Positions 53,934 to 62,043 of a stretch of 64,000 nt of DNA are shown in pieces; position 1 is the first letter of the stretch, and each line of letters begins with the position of its first letter. Source of the stretch: DATAGZ01 sp036263455 (lineage in GTDB: Bacteria > Pseudomonadota > Alphaproteobacteria > Dongiales > Dongiaceae). The DNA lies in contig DATAGZ010000006.1 of NCBI GenBank assembly GCA_036263455.1, positions 124,001 to 188,000 of the forward strand, in the 5' to 3' direction. The notes beneath the pieces were generated by a model. It searched no databases and was not told where the DNA came from. It saw only the letters and a program-made list of their open reading frames with translations. Made by a program: the position numbers and the translations under genes.

Positions 53934-54296
53934 ATGATCCTACGGATATGGAGCGCAGCCTATGCCAAAGCTTATCAGGACGAGCTCCGCGCCTTCGTGA
54001 GGCAGACCTCCTTCCCTATTCTGCGACGACAATCGGGCTGTCTCGGGGCTGCTTGCGGCTGGACCGATACTGAATGGATCGTCCTATCCATGTGGTCCAA
54101 TCGCGAATATATGATCGCCATGGAACAGTCACAAATCTATCAAGAGGTGACCACCATGCAGCTCGCCAAAATGCCCTGGCTGCTTGGCCCCGCCGGAGTT
54201 CAATGTTTCGAAGTCTCCGAAGCGTGGTCGCAATTACCACCGGGGAAAGCCTTCCCCTTTTCCGGTCAGGCGTCCGATTTTACGAAGTCAAAATAG
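53934..54296 (+). CDS. Small protein, antibiotic biosynthesis monooxygenase (ABM)-like
   Basis: 120 aa. ferredoxin-like dimeric alpha/beta-barrel pattern: MILRIWSAAYAKAYQDELRA, RQSGCLGAACGWTDTEWIVL, MWSNREYMIAMEQSQIYQEV. The order (strand, helix, strand with 'SMW' and a helix) resembles ABM/DUF-type quinol or haem-related proteins. I am not certain. Not coupled to neighbours; 164 bases of featureless sequence follow before the MarR gene. Confidence 0.65.
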   Translation: MILRIWSAAYAKAYQDELRAFVRQTSFPILRRQSGCLGAACGWTDTEWIVLSMWSNREYMIAMEQSQIYQEVTTMQLAKMPWLLGPAGVQCFEVSEAWSQLPPGKAFPFSGQASDFTKSK

Positions 54297-54460
54297 CCGC
54301 GATGAAGGACTAGCTTTCTCCGTTCCGTCATTCTTGCCATGCTTCCGGCCCATATCGCGCCGCTCCCTCTCTAGCGGTGCGCCGGGATACCATTGGCAAT
54401 CCGGCTCAAGACCCTTAAAATGGCCAGGGACAAGTCCAAGCCGAAAATAGCTAAGATATT

Positions 54461-55066
54461 TCACGATGCACCTCCCGGTGGGGGTAAGGAAACGAAACGC
54501 TCATCGGCCGGCACGGCGAGGTCCACGGGGCAACGCGGCATTTCGCATTTCTCCTCGTTGCAGAGGCGGCAAATCCGGCAGGCGGCGTAGGCATCCGTGG
54601 TCATATTGTGCAGCAGTACATGCAATGCCGCCTGAAGCTGGATTTTGTGGTGCCGCGGGAGCTGCTCTATGAGGCTCTCCAGATAATCTTGGCGCAAGGC
54701 AAGAATTTTGCGGCGCTGCTCCTTGCCGCTCTCGCTGAGATAGAGGGCGACCGATCGCTTGTCGCGCCCCCTACCCCGGTCGACCCATCCCTCCTGGACG
54801 AGCCTGTCCACCAGCCGGACCGTACCCGGCTGCGACAATGCCAATACCTTGCTCAACCAGTCCACACTATGGCCGGGCTCGGCGCCAATGGTCACCAACG
54901 CGGCCGCCGTTTCGCCGCTATAGCCCAGCGATGTTTCGGCCATCGTCGCGATCCGGTCGCTGAGAATCAGGGCAAACGCCCCGGTGATATTAGCGAGGTG
55001 CGCCAGATCGTCGCCCGCGGATCCGCCTTCCTTCTTTTTTCTACCGGGGGAGGGGTTTGCTTTCAT
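54461..55066 (-). CDS. MarR family regulator with C-terminal cysteine cluster
   Basis: 201 aa. Winged-helix MarR core (about residues 20-160): LVTIGAEPGHSVDWLSKVLA, LSQPGTVRLVDRLVQEGWVD, RGRGRDKRSVALYLSESGKE. The C-terminus carries five cysteines, 163, 166, 169, 174 and 179 (CRICRLCNEEKCEMPRCP), a CxxCxxCx4Cx4C pattern suited to binding zinc or an iron-sulfur cluster. Divergent from the dihydroorotase-family gene with an imperfect palindrome in the shared 73-base gap. Probably senses redox, metal or a ligand and controls that gene. Confidence 0.88.
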   Translation of the reverse strand: MKANPSPGRKKKEGGSAGDDLAHLANITGAFALILSDRIATMAETSLGYSGETAAALVTIGAEPGHSVDWLSKVLALSQPGTVRLVDRLVQEGWVDRGRGRDKRSVALYLSESGKEQRRKILALRQDYLESLIEQLPRHHKIQLQAALHVLLHNMTTDAYAACRICRLCNEEKCEMPRCPVDLAVPADERFVSLPPPGGAS

Positions 55067-55074
55067 ATGTCAAT

Positions 55075-55093
55075 TATATGCATGCCGCATATA
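55075..55093. promoter_or_regulatory. Palindromic operator candidate next to the MarR gene
   Basis: TATATGC-ATGCC-GCATATA, a 7-bp perfect inverted repeat with 5-base centre. It begins 9 bases upstream of the MarR start codon (55066) and 47 bases before the divergent GTG at 55140. Size fits a MarR dimer site. Confidence 0.5.
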
Positions 55094-55139
55094 TTGTAAA
55101 GAGGTTTCTTCGGTAGGCACTTTAGGATAGCATGGCCTG

Positions 55140-56462
55140 GTGACCTACGATCTGGCGATAATGGGCGGGCATGTGGTGACGCCGGAAGCGACATTTGCCG
55201 CGGATATCGGGGTCCGGGACGGTAAAATCGCCGCGATTGGCACCCTTCCCCGCGAGAGCGCGGGTCAAGTTATGGACGCGACCGGCCTTCACGTGCTGCC
55301 CGGGGTCATCGACAGCCAGGTCCACTTTCGGGAACCTGGCGCGACGTACAAGGAGGATCTGGCGAGCGGGAGCGCCGCCGCCATCCTGGGCGGCGTGACC
55401 TCGTTCTTCGAAATGCCCAATACGATGCCGCCGACCGTTTCGGCCGGTGCGCTCGAGGAAAAGCTTTCGCTGGCCGCCGGCCGATGCCATGCGGATTACG
55501 CCTTTTACGTCGGCGCGACGGCCGAGAACGCGGAAGATCTAGGCGCGCTCGAATCGCTGCCAGGATGCGCGGGCGTAAAATTGTTCATGGGCTCCTCAAC
55601 CGGAACCTTGTTGGTCGACGATGAGGTCAGCCTGCACCGCATTTTTGCAAGCGGCCGCCGGCGCATTGCCATCCATGCCGAGGATGAGCATCGCCTGCGC
55701 GAACGCAAGCCCTTGGCACTGGCGGAAAAAGTCGAGACTCATCCCGAATGGCGCGATGAGGAGACCGCCATCCGGGCCACGCGTCGCGCGCTGCGTCTCG
55801 CGACCGAGCACGGGCGGCCCGTGCACATTCTCCACGTGACCACCGGTCAGGAAATGGCCCTGCTCGCCAGCCATAATAGGGATATCGCCAGCGTCGAGGT
55901 GACGCCTCAGCACCTCACTTTGGCGGCGCCGGAATGCTATCGGCGGCTCGGCACGCTCGCCCAAATGAATCCACCGCTGCGGGATCTTTCCCACCAGGTG
56001 GCGTTCTGGCAGGCGGTTCGGGATGGCATCGTCGATGTCATCGGTTCCGATCACGCCCCCCATACGATCGAGGAAAAGTCCCGCCCCTACCCCGCCAGTC
56101 CCTCGGGAATGCCGGGGGTGCAGACGCTCCTCCCTCTCTTGCTGACCCATTACGCCGCGGGTCGCCTGTCCCTGTCGCGCGTGGTGACCTTGACCGCCAG
56201 CCGGCCCGCGCACCTGTTTGGATTACGCGGCAAGGGCGAGATTGCGGTAGGATACGATGCCGATCTCGTCCTGGTGGATCTGGACCGGGCTTGGACCATC
56301 GAGAAAGATTGGCTTCGGTCGAAATGCGGCTGGTCGCCCTTCGAAGGGTGGGAAGCCATCGGCAAGCCCATCGCCACGCTGCTGCGCGGGCGGGTCGTTG
56401 CGCGGGATGGCGAGCTCGTCGGTTTAGCCGAAGGAAAGATGCTGGAGTTTATCGTACCATGA
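55140..56462 (+). CDS. Dihydroorotase-family amidohydrolase with altered metal site
   Basis: 440 aa. Cyclic amidohydrolase TIM barrel. Visible sites: DSQVHFREPG (residues 58-67), carboxylated Lys147 in AGVKLFMGSSTG, H179 in AIHAED, H232 in HILHVTT, and D304 in GSDHAPH. The first His of the usual HxH pair is Gln60 here. Annotation tools would call it pyrC, but whether it makes dihydroorotate or acts on a hydantoin- or dihydropyrimidine-like ring is open. GTG start at 55140, weak ribosome site. The stop overlaps the thiolase start (ATGA), and a MarR gene is divergent. No other pyrimidine genes nearby. Confidence 0.85.
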   Translation: MTYDLAIMGGHVVTPEATFAADIGVRDGKIAAIGTLPRESAGQVMDATGLHVLPGVIDSQVHFREPGATYKEDLASGSAAAILGGVTSFFEMPNTMPPTVSAGALEEKLSLAAGRCHADYAFYVGATAENAEDLGALESLPGCAGVKLFMGSSTGTLLVDDEVSLHRIFASGRRRIAIHAEDEHRLRERKPLALAEKVETHPEWRDEETAIRATRRALRLATEHGRPVHILHVTTGQEMALLASHNRDIASVEVTPQHLTLAAPECYRRLGTLAQMNPPLRDLSHQVAFWQAVRDGIVDVIGSDHAPHTIEEKSRPYPASPSGMPGVQTLLPLLLTHYAAGRLSLSRVVTLTASRPAHLFGLRGKGEIAVGYDADLVLVDLDRAWTIEKDWLRSKCGWSPFEGWEAIGKPIATLLRGRVVARDGELVGLAEGKMLEFIVP

Positions 56463-57628
56463 GCACAACCTGTATTATCGGCTGGGGACACACGCCCTTC
56501 GGTAAGCATGCCGAGACGGATGTCGAAGGGTTGATCGTCGCCGCAGGCCGCGAGGCGCTCGACCATGCCGGCCTCGCGGCCGATGCCATCGATATGGTGA
56601 TCGTGGGTCACTTCAATGGGGGCTTCTCCCCGCAGTCCTTCCCCTCTTCCCTTGCACTTGGTATCGACCCCGCCTTGCGCTTCAAGCCGGCGCTGCGCGT
56701 CGAGAATGCCTGTGCGACCGGCAGCGCGGCGGTTGAAACCGGCATGATTGCAATTGAATCCAAGCGCGCCCGCTACACGCTTGTGATTGGGGTCGAGCAA
56801 ATGAGCAAGACCCCACCTGCCGAGGTCGGGCGCAACCTTCTCAAGGCGTCCTATGTCAAGGATGAGGGTAGTACCCCTGGTGGGTTCGCGGGCCTGTTCG
56901 GTCGCATCGCCGATGCTTATTTTCAGCGGTATGGAGACCAGTCCGACGCGCTCGCAAGGATTGCCTCTAAAAACCACCGGAACGGCTGCGCCAATCCCTA
57001 CGCACAGATGCGCAAGGATCTCGGCTACGAATTCTGCCGAACGGAATCGGAAAAGAATCCCCTCGTCGCCGGCCCTCTCAAGCGTACTGATTGTTCCCTG
57101 GTTTCGGATGGGGCCGCGGCGCTCGTGCTGGCTGGCCTCGATGAAGCCCTTGCCGCTCGTCGCGCGGTGGCGATCCGGGGCTTCGCGCATGTCAACGATA
57201 CCCTGCCGCTCGCCGGCCGCGACATCGTCGCTTTCGAAGGCTGCCGCCGCGCATGGCAGCACGCGTTAGGCCAGACACGCCTGACGCTCGAGGATCTGTC
57301 TTTCGTGGAAACGCATGATTGTTTCACCATCGCGGAGCTGATTGAATATGAGGCGATGGGTTTGGCCGCCCCCGGGCAGGCCGCACGCCTTCTCGAGGAG
57401 GGTGTCACCGAAATGACGGGCCGCCTCCCCGTCAATCCGTCGGGCGGGTTGAAGGCGAAGGGGCACCCGGTCGGCGCCACTGGCGTTTCCATGCATGTGC
57501 TGGGCGCCATGCAACTCACCGGCGCGGCCGGCGAAATGCAGATCGAGAACGCACGGCTTGCGGGTATTTTCAATATGGGCGGTGCGGCTGTCGCAAATTA
57601 CGTCTCGCTGCTCGAGCGTATCCGCTAA
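56459..57628 (+). CDS. Acetyl-CoA acetyltransferase (thiolase, SCP-x type)
   Basis: 389 aa. Thiolase fold. Nucleophile Cys in VENACATGSAAVETG, second active-site block ETHDCFTIAELIEYEAMG, and NPSGGLKAKGHPVGATG near the end. This HDCF variant in place of the HEAFA found in biosynthetic thiolases places it with the SCP-x/lipid-transfer-type thiolases. It probably cleaves or forms a beta-ketoacyl-CoA; the specific acyl group is unknown. ATG 56459 overlaps the dihydroorotase-family stop, indicating joint expression. Confidence 0.9.
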   Translation: MSTTCIIGWGHTPFGKHAETDVEGLIVAAGREALDHAGLAADAIDMVIVGHFNGGFSPQSFPSSLALGIDPALRFKPALRVENACATGSAAVETGMIAIESKRARYTLVIGVEQMSKTPPAEVGRNLLKASYVKDEGSTPGGFAGLFGRIADAYFQRYGDQSDALARIASKNHRNGCANPYAQMRKDLGYEFCRTESEKNPLVAGPLKRTDCSLVSDGAAALVLAGLDEALAARRAVAIRGFAHVNDTLPLAGRDIVAFEGCRRAWQHALGQTRLTLEDLSFVETHDCFTIAELIEYEAMGLAAPGQAARLLEEGVTEMTGRLPVNPSGGLKAKGHPVGATGVSMHVLGAMQLTGAAGEMQIENARLAGIFNMGGAAVANYVSLLERIR

Positions 57629-57647
57629 TCCTTCCTCACAGGTGCTG

Positions 57648-58736
57648 TCAGTCCCGGGCGGTTGGGCCCACCGGCAGGATTGTTGCATGGGACGGAGCGA
57701 ACGCGACCATGGCCCGGCTGCCGCTTTCGAGAGAAAAGCCGTGACCGTCGGGCGTGGTGTGGACGACGATGGGGCGCTCCTCGCCATTGCGAAGGAAAAT
57801 ATTGCAGAAACTTCCTTCGAAATCGATGTGCGACAGATGCGCATCCAGCGCATTTTCGGCCGGCTGAGCACCGGCAACGATGGCCATGCGCTCGGGCCGG
57901 ACAAAGAGCAGTGCTTCACTGCCCAGCCTCAATCCCTGGGGGTTCAAGCCCACCAACCGGCCTGAAGGTGTATCTATTGCGGCCTGCCCGCCCTGCATGG
58001 CGACGATCTTGCCGCGAAACATATTCGTCTCTCCGACGAAGGTCGCTACGAAAGCCGTCGCCGGCCGATTGTATATTTCCAGGGAATCGGCGACCTGCTG
58101 GACGATGCCCTGCGACATGACCGCGATGCGGTCGGACATGGTCAGTGCCTCGCCCTGGTCGTGGGTTACATAGATCGTGGTGATCCCCAACTTCTTCTGC
58201 AGGGAGCGAATTTCCTCGCGGAGGGAAATACGGATCTTGGCGTCCAAGGCCGAGAGCGGCTCGTCCAGCAGGAGAACTTGCGGTTTGACTGCCAGCGCGC
58301 GGGCGAGCGCCACACGTTGTTGCTGGCCGCCCGACAATTGATAGGGATACCGCTCGCCGAGCTCGGGAAGCTTGATGAGCTTGAGCATCTCCTCGACCCG
58401 AGGTCCAATTTCCGCCTTGGGCCATTTCGCGATTTTCAAGCCGAAGGCGACGTTGTCGGCGACGCTCATGTTCGGGAACAGCGCATAAGATTGGAAGACC
58501 ATGCCGACATTGCGTTGGTTGGGGCGCAGAGACGTCACGTCGCGACCATCGATCCGGATAACGCCGGCGCTGGGCCGCTCGAAGCCCGCGATCATGCGCA
58601 GCGTGGTCGTCTTGCCGCATCCCGAAGGACCCAGGAAGGACACGAATTCCCCTTTTTCGACATTCAGGTCAAATTGCTGCACGACGGTCAGCGGGCCGAT
58701 CCGTTTTTGAATATTGTCGATTTCGAGCAATGCCAT
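57648..58736 (-). CDS. ABC importer ATP-binding protein (PotA/FbpC-like)
   Basis: 362 aa. Walker A GPSGCGKTT, signature LSGGQQQR, Walker B VLLLDEPLSALD, switch YVTHDQGEAL, and a C-terminal TOBE-like domain (about 240-362) with VGETNMFRGKIV. The subgroup includes polyamine, iron(III), thiamine and phosphonate importers. Last gene of the four-gene minus-strand importer. 19 bases from the convergent thiolase gene. Confidence 0.93.
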   Translation of the reverse strand: MALLEIDNIQKRIGPLTVVQQFDLNVEKGEFVSFLGPSGCGKTTTLRMIAGFERPSAGVIRIDGRDVTSLRPNQRNVGMVFQSYALFPNMSVADNVAFGLKIAKWPKAEIGPRVEEMLKLIKLPELGERYPYQLSGGQQQRVALARALAVKPQVLLLDEPLSALDAKIRISLREEIRSLQKKLGITTIYVTHDQGEALTMSDRIAVMSQGIVQQVADSLEIYNRPATAFVATFVGETNMFRGKIVAMQGGQAAIDTPSGRLVGLNPQGLRLGSEALLFVRPERMAIVAGAQPAENALDAHLSHIDFEGSFCNIFLRNGEERPIVVHTTPDGHGFSLESGSRAMVAFAPSHATILPVGPTARD

Positions 58737-58747
58737 GTTCGGTCCTG

Positions 58748-59533
58748 TCAGGCTGCGTGTTTAAGGGGCCTACCGCGGCCGACGATATTGATCAAGCCCA
58801 TGCAAATCCAGGTCACCGTGAAGGCTATCACCGCCAGGGCGGAAGGTTCGTAGGCGCGGTTTGCGCCGATCAGCTGCAGGTATGGGCCGAAAGCCGGACG
58901 ATTGAGCAGGCTCGCCATGGTGAATTCACCGATGACCACCGCGAAGGTCAAGAAGGCCCCGCTGAGAATGGCGGAGCGAATATTGGGCAGGATCACGCGG
59001 AAGAGGATAGTCGGAATTCCCGCACCGAGGATTTCCGCCGCCTCGGTCAGGGTGCGCACATCGATCGCGCGCAGACCGGTATCGACAGCCCGGTACATAT
59101 AAGGAAGCGACAAGGTGACGTAGCTGAAGGCCAACAACACATCGGTCGTCCGGTCGTTCGCGGTCATCGGCAGTATCGAAGAGCTGTTATAGAGGCGCAA
59201 ATAGCCAAACACGATGACGATGGCCGGTATGACCAGCGGCAGCAAGGTGATGAATTCGACGACCGGCCTGAGATAGCGCAGGCGCAGTTGTATCCAATAG
59301 GCGGTCGGCACGACAATGAGAATGCCGAGAACGATCGTTGCCAAGGCCAGTGCCGTCGAATACGCGAAGGTCGCTCGGAAATTAGGGTCGCCGAATACCA
59401 CGCGATAGGCATCCAGGCTGTAGGTGCCGCGACGCATCTTGAGGGAAAATTCGAAAGTGGCGATCAGCGGAACGATGAAATAGAGCGTCCCCAGGGCGAC
59501 CGCCAACCACGCGCCGAGGCGGGTCTGTTTCAT
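58748..59533 (-). CDS. ABC importer permease (PotC-like)
   Basis: 261 aa, about six helices. The permease EAA loop is visible as TLTEAAEILGAGIPTILFRV followed by ILPNIRSAILSG. The start ATG 59533 overlaps the stop of the other permease; the open frame further upstream is not real. It begins MKQTRLGAWLAVALGTLYF. Confidence 0.9.
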   Translation of the reverse strand: MKQTRLGAWLAVALGTLYFIVPLIATFEFSLKMRRGTYSLDAYRVVFGDPNFRATFAYSTALALATIVLGILIVVPTAYWIQLRLRYLRPVVEFITLLPLVIPAIVIVFGYLRLYNSSSILPMTANDRTTDVLLAFSYVTLSLPYMYRAVDTGLRAIDVRTLTEAAEILGAGIPTILFRVILPNIRSAILSGAFLTFAVVIGEFTMASLLNRPAFGPYLQLIGANRAYEPSALAVIAFTVTWICMGLINIVGRGRPLKHAA

Positions 59534-60432
59534 CGCAACCACCGTTCGCCGCGCTGGCGCAACCAGATATAAGTGCCGTTGGAAAGCCCGGTGATGAGAA
59601 TCATTCCTACCGCCAGCGCATAGCCAAGATTTTGGTCGTGCAGCACATCGCCGCGGATCTGCGCATAGAGAAGGATAGTGACGATGTTCAAGGAACTGCC
59701 AGTCAAGGCATAAGCCGTGGCGATGGCCCCAAAGGCATTGGCAAACAGCAGCAATGTCGCGCCCAGTATGCTCGGCCATAGCACCGGCAGAGCCACCCGC
59801 AACCAATATTGGCGTGTATTTGCACCCAGGATCTCGGCCGCTTCGCGCCATTCGCGCTTAAGCCCATCCAAAGCCGGAGTCACGATCAGCACCATGAGGG
59901 GAATCTGGAAATATAGATAGGTCAGCACCAGCCCCCAAAAGCTCAACAGATTGAAGCCGGTTGAGTAAAGATTGAAATTCAAGGCATTGAGAAGAAATCC
60001 TGTTACCAGACCGGTGCGGCCCAATGTGGCAAGAAAGGCAAAGGCCAAAGGAACGCCCGCGAAATTGGAGGCTACACCAGAGAAGGTCATAAGAGCGGGC
60101 CGCAACCAAGACGGCAGCCGGCCCATCACTACGGCATGGGCGAGGAAAAAGCCGACCAATGCGCCACCGCACGCCGTGGCCGCACTGACTTTGATGCTGA
60201 TCCAATATGCACCCAGAATCGATGGTGTAAAGAGACTCGCGATATTGCGGAGCGTGAAATGGCCTGCGGCATCCTGGAAGCCGCCCACCACCAGAAACAG
60301 CGTGGGCAGGACGAGAAAGAGCAAGGCAAAAAGGAAGAACGGCGAAATACCAATCCACGCCCAGGCATTCGGCCCGATCCGCACGGGGCGGACAAGTTTT
60401 GGGGAAGCCATGGTCTGAAGGGAATGTGTCAT
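59530..60432 (-). CDS. ABC importer permease (PotB-like)
   Basis: 300 aa, about six helices. EAA loop REAAEILGANTRQYWLRVAL followed by PVLWPSILGATLLL. ATG 60432 is the first of two near starts (a second Met lies seven codons on). Downstream of the binding-protein gene behind a hairpin terminator (60464-60495), which should lower its expression relative to the binding protein. Confidence 0.91.
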   Translation of the reverse strand: MTHSLQTMASPKLVRPVRIGPNAWAWIGISPFFLFALLFLVLPTLFLVVGGFQDAAGHFTLRNIASLFTPSILGAYWISIKVSAATACGGALVGFFLAHAVVMGRLPSWLRPALMTFSGVASNFAGVPLAFAFLATLGRTGLVTGFLLNALNFNLYSTGFNLLSFWGLVLTYLYFQIPLMVLIVTPALDGLKREWREAAEILGANTRQYWLRVALPVLWPSILGATLLLFANAFGAIATAYALTGSSLNIVTILLYAQIRGDVLHDQNLGYALAVGMILITGLSNGTYIWLRQRGERWLR

Positions 60433-60463
60433 GCCGCCAATGCGTCGACCGAAGCCGGAAAAA

Positions 60464-60495
60464 GAGGGACGTAGCGTCGCTGCTACGTCCCTTTT
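60464..60495 (-). terminator. Intra-operon terminator/attenuator after the binding-protein gene
   Basis: Perfect 10-bp stem GGGACGTAGC / GCTACGTCCC (60466-60475 with 60482-60491, loop six bases). On the minus strand it is followed by a T-rich stretch (TCTTTTT). It lies 4 bases after the binding-protein stop and 30 before the permease start codon. A partial terminator fits the usual excess of binding protein over permease. Confidence 0.75.
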
Positions 60496-60498
60496 GAG

Positions 60499-61785
60499 TT
60501 ACTTCACCTGTGCACCAACAACGGAATCCCATTGCTTGGTGATGGTTTCCTTTGCCGACTTCTGATCGTCCAGGCTGGGGAACACCGCCGCCTTATAGGC
60601 GTCCGCGGGAGGAAGCTTATCCAGCAGCTCTTGCGGAACCTTGCCGCTTTGCGAGAGATCCGCAAATCGGATCGGATGGCAATATCCCTTGAGCCAAGCC
60701 AACTGACCTTCGTCGGAATAGAGGTATTCCATCCAGAGCTTTGCGGCATTGGGATGCGGCGCGAAGGCACTGATCGCCTGGACATATACACCGGCGACCA
60801 CACCGCTCTTCGGCACGATCACATCTACCTTCGGATTGCCTTTCAGCGTGTCCCGGTCGGTGAGTGCGTTATAATCCCAACGAACGATGATCGGGGTCGA
60901 GCCCTGCGCCAGCGATGCCGCCTTGCCAATTACGGGCACGAAATTGCCCTTCTTGTTCAGATCGGCGAAGAATTTCAGGCCGGCATCGGCCGCCGAAGCG
61001 GCATCGGTGCCACCCGAGGCGAGACCTGCCGCATAGACGCCCTGGATCGCCTGGTTGGCTGAGCGAGGATCGCCCGCCAGTGCAACGGCGTTTTTATAAT
61101 CATCCGCTTGCAGATCGGCCCAATCTTGGGGTGCTTTCTTGACGATGTCCGAATTCACCTCGAAGGCGAGCACGCCATAATAATCGCCATACCAATACCC
61201 ATCGGCATCCTTGGCTCCCTCTGGGATCGAATCCCAAGTCGATACCTTATATGGCTGGATGAGGCCGTCGGCCTTGGCCGACGGGCCAAAAGAGAGACCC
61301 ACGTCGACGACATCGGGCGCCTGGGCGCCGGTATTGCCTTTATTCGCTTTGATGGCTTCGATCTCGTCGCCCGAACCCGCGTCAGGATTGAGTTCATTGA
61401 TGGTCAGGCCGTACTTCGCCTTGAACCCGTCAATGACCGCGCCATAGCCGCACCAATCATGTGGGAGAGCGATGACCGTGAGCTGTCCTTCTTGCTTGGC
61501 GGCGGCGGCCAACTGGTCGATAGAAGCCGCCGAAGCTGTCTGATTCGGCTGTTGATCGCCTGAAGCGGGCGCTTGCGCCGGCTGTTCACCCTGAGCCGGT
61601 GCGGCCTGGTCGCCACCCTGGGCTGGCAGTGTCTGCGCCTGTTGATCGGCGGGTGCCGTTTCCGCTGGGCTTGTGTTCTGGGCCTCGGGCGCTGGCACCT
61701 CATCCTTGTGGCGATAATACCAATACACCACGCCTACCACGATGATTGCGATGATCGCGAGAATGACCCGCGTTTGATTTCTCAT
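60499..61785 (-). CDS. Membrane-tethered extracellular solute-binding protein
   Basis: 428 aa. First gene of the importer operon, preceded by AGGAGG. The N-terminus RVILAIIAIIVVGVVYWYYR is a hydrophobic helix with no A-x-A cleavage site and no lipobox, so it probably stays as a membrane anchor. Residues about 30-88 are a Pro/Ala/Gln-rich linker. The binding domain (about 89-428) is of the iron/polyamine/phosphonate type: LAAAAKQEGQLTVIALPHDW, DVVDVGLSFGP, WYGDYYGVLAFEVNSD, VIVPKSGVVAGVYVQAISAF. Ligand unknown. Confidence 0.88.
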   Translation of the reverse strand: MRNQTRVILAIIAIIVVGVVYWYYRHKDEVPAPEAQNTSPAETAPADQQAQTLPAQGGDQAAPAQGEQPAQAPASGDQQPNQTASAASIDQLAAAAKQEGQLTVIALPHDWCGYGAVIDGFKAKYGLTINELNPDAGSGDEIEAIKANKGNTGAQAPDVVDVGLSFGPSAKADGLIQPYKVSTWDSIPEGAKDADGYWYGDYYGVLAFEVNSDIVKKAPQDWADLQADDYKNAVALAGDPRSANQAIQGVYAAGLASGGTDAASAADAGLKFFADLNKKGNFVPVIGKAASLAQGSTPIIVRWDYNALTDRDTLKGNPKVDVIVPKSGVVAGVYVQAISAFAPHPNAAKLWMEYLYSDEGQLAWLKGYCHPIRFADLSQSGKVPQELLDKLPPADAYKAAVFPSLDDQKSAKETITKQWDSVVGAQVK

Positions 61786-61950
61786 TCATTCCTCCTGTCG
61801 GGCCGGCGCGCGGCCGGACGATTTCAACCTGGAGCACGAATAGGTCATGGAAGATCTTTCCCCGCCCTATCAGCCATTGGCTGCCCCATTTCGATCACAT
61901 AGTCGTTCTGCGACTCTGTCAATCGCCCAGCATAGTAGCCATCTCCGCCA

Positions 61951-61973
61951 TGCAAAAGAAGTGAAATTTTGCA
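61951..61973. promoter_or_regulatory. Inverted repeat upstream of pgm
   Basis: TGCAAAA - nine bases - TTTTGCA, a perfect 7-bp inverted repeat in the 258-base gap between the binding-protein gene (minus) and pgm (plus), 70 bases before the pgm ATG. It could be a regulator site or an mRNA hairpin. The rest of this gap shows a GC-rich CCGGCGCGCGGCCGG near 61800 and nothing else clear. Confidence 0.4.
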
Positions 61974-62043
61974 TTACCTCCAGATATACTGCGCCGTGAA
62001 CGAATGGCTTGCCACCCTGACAATAAGGCGACACAATCGACGC

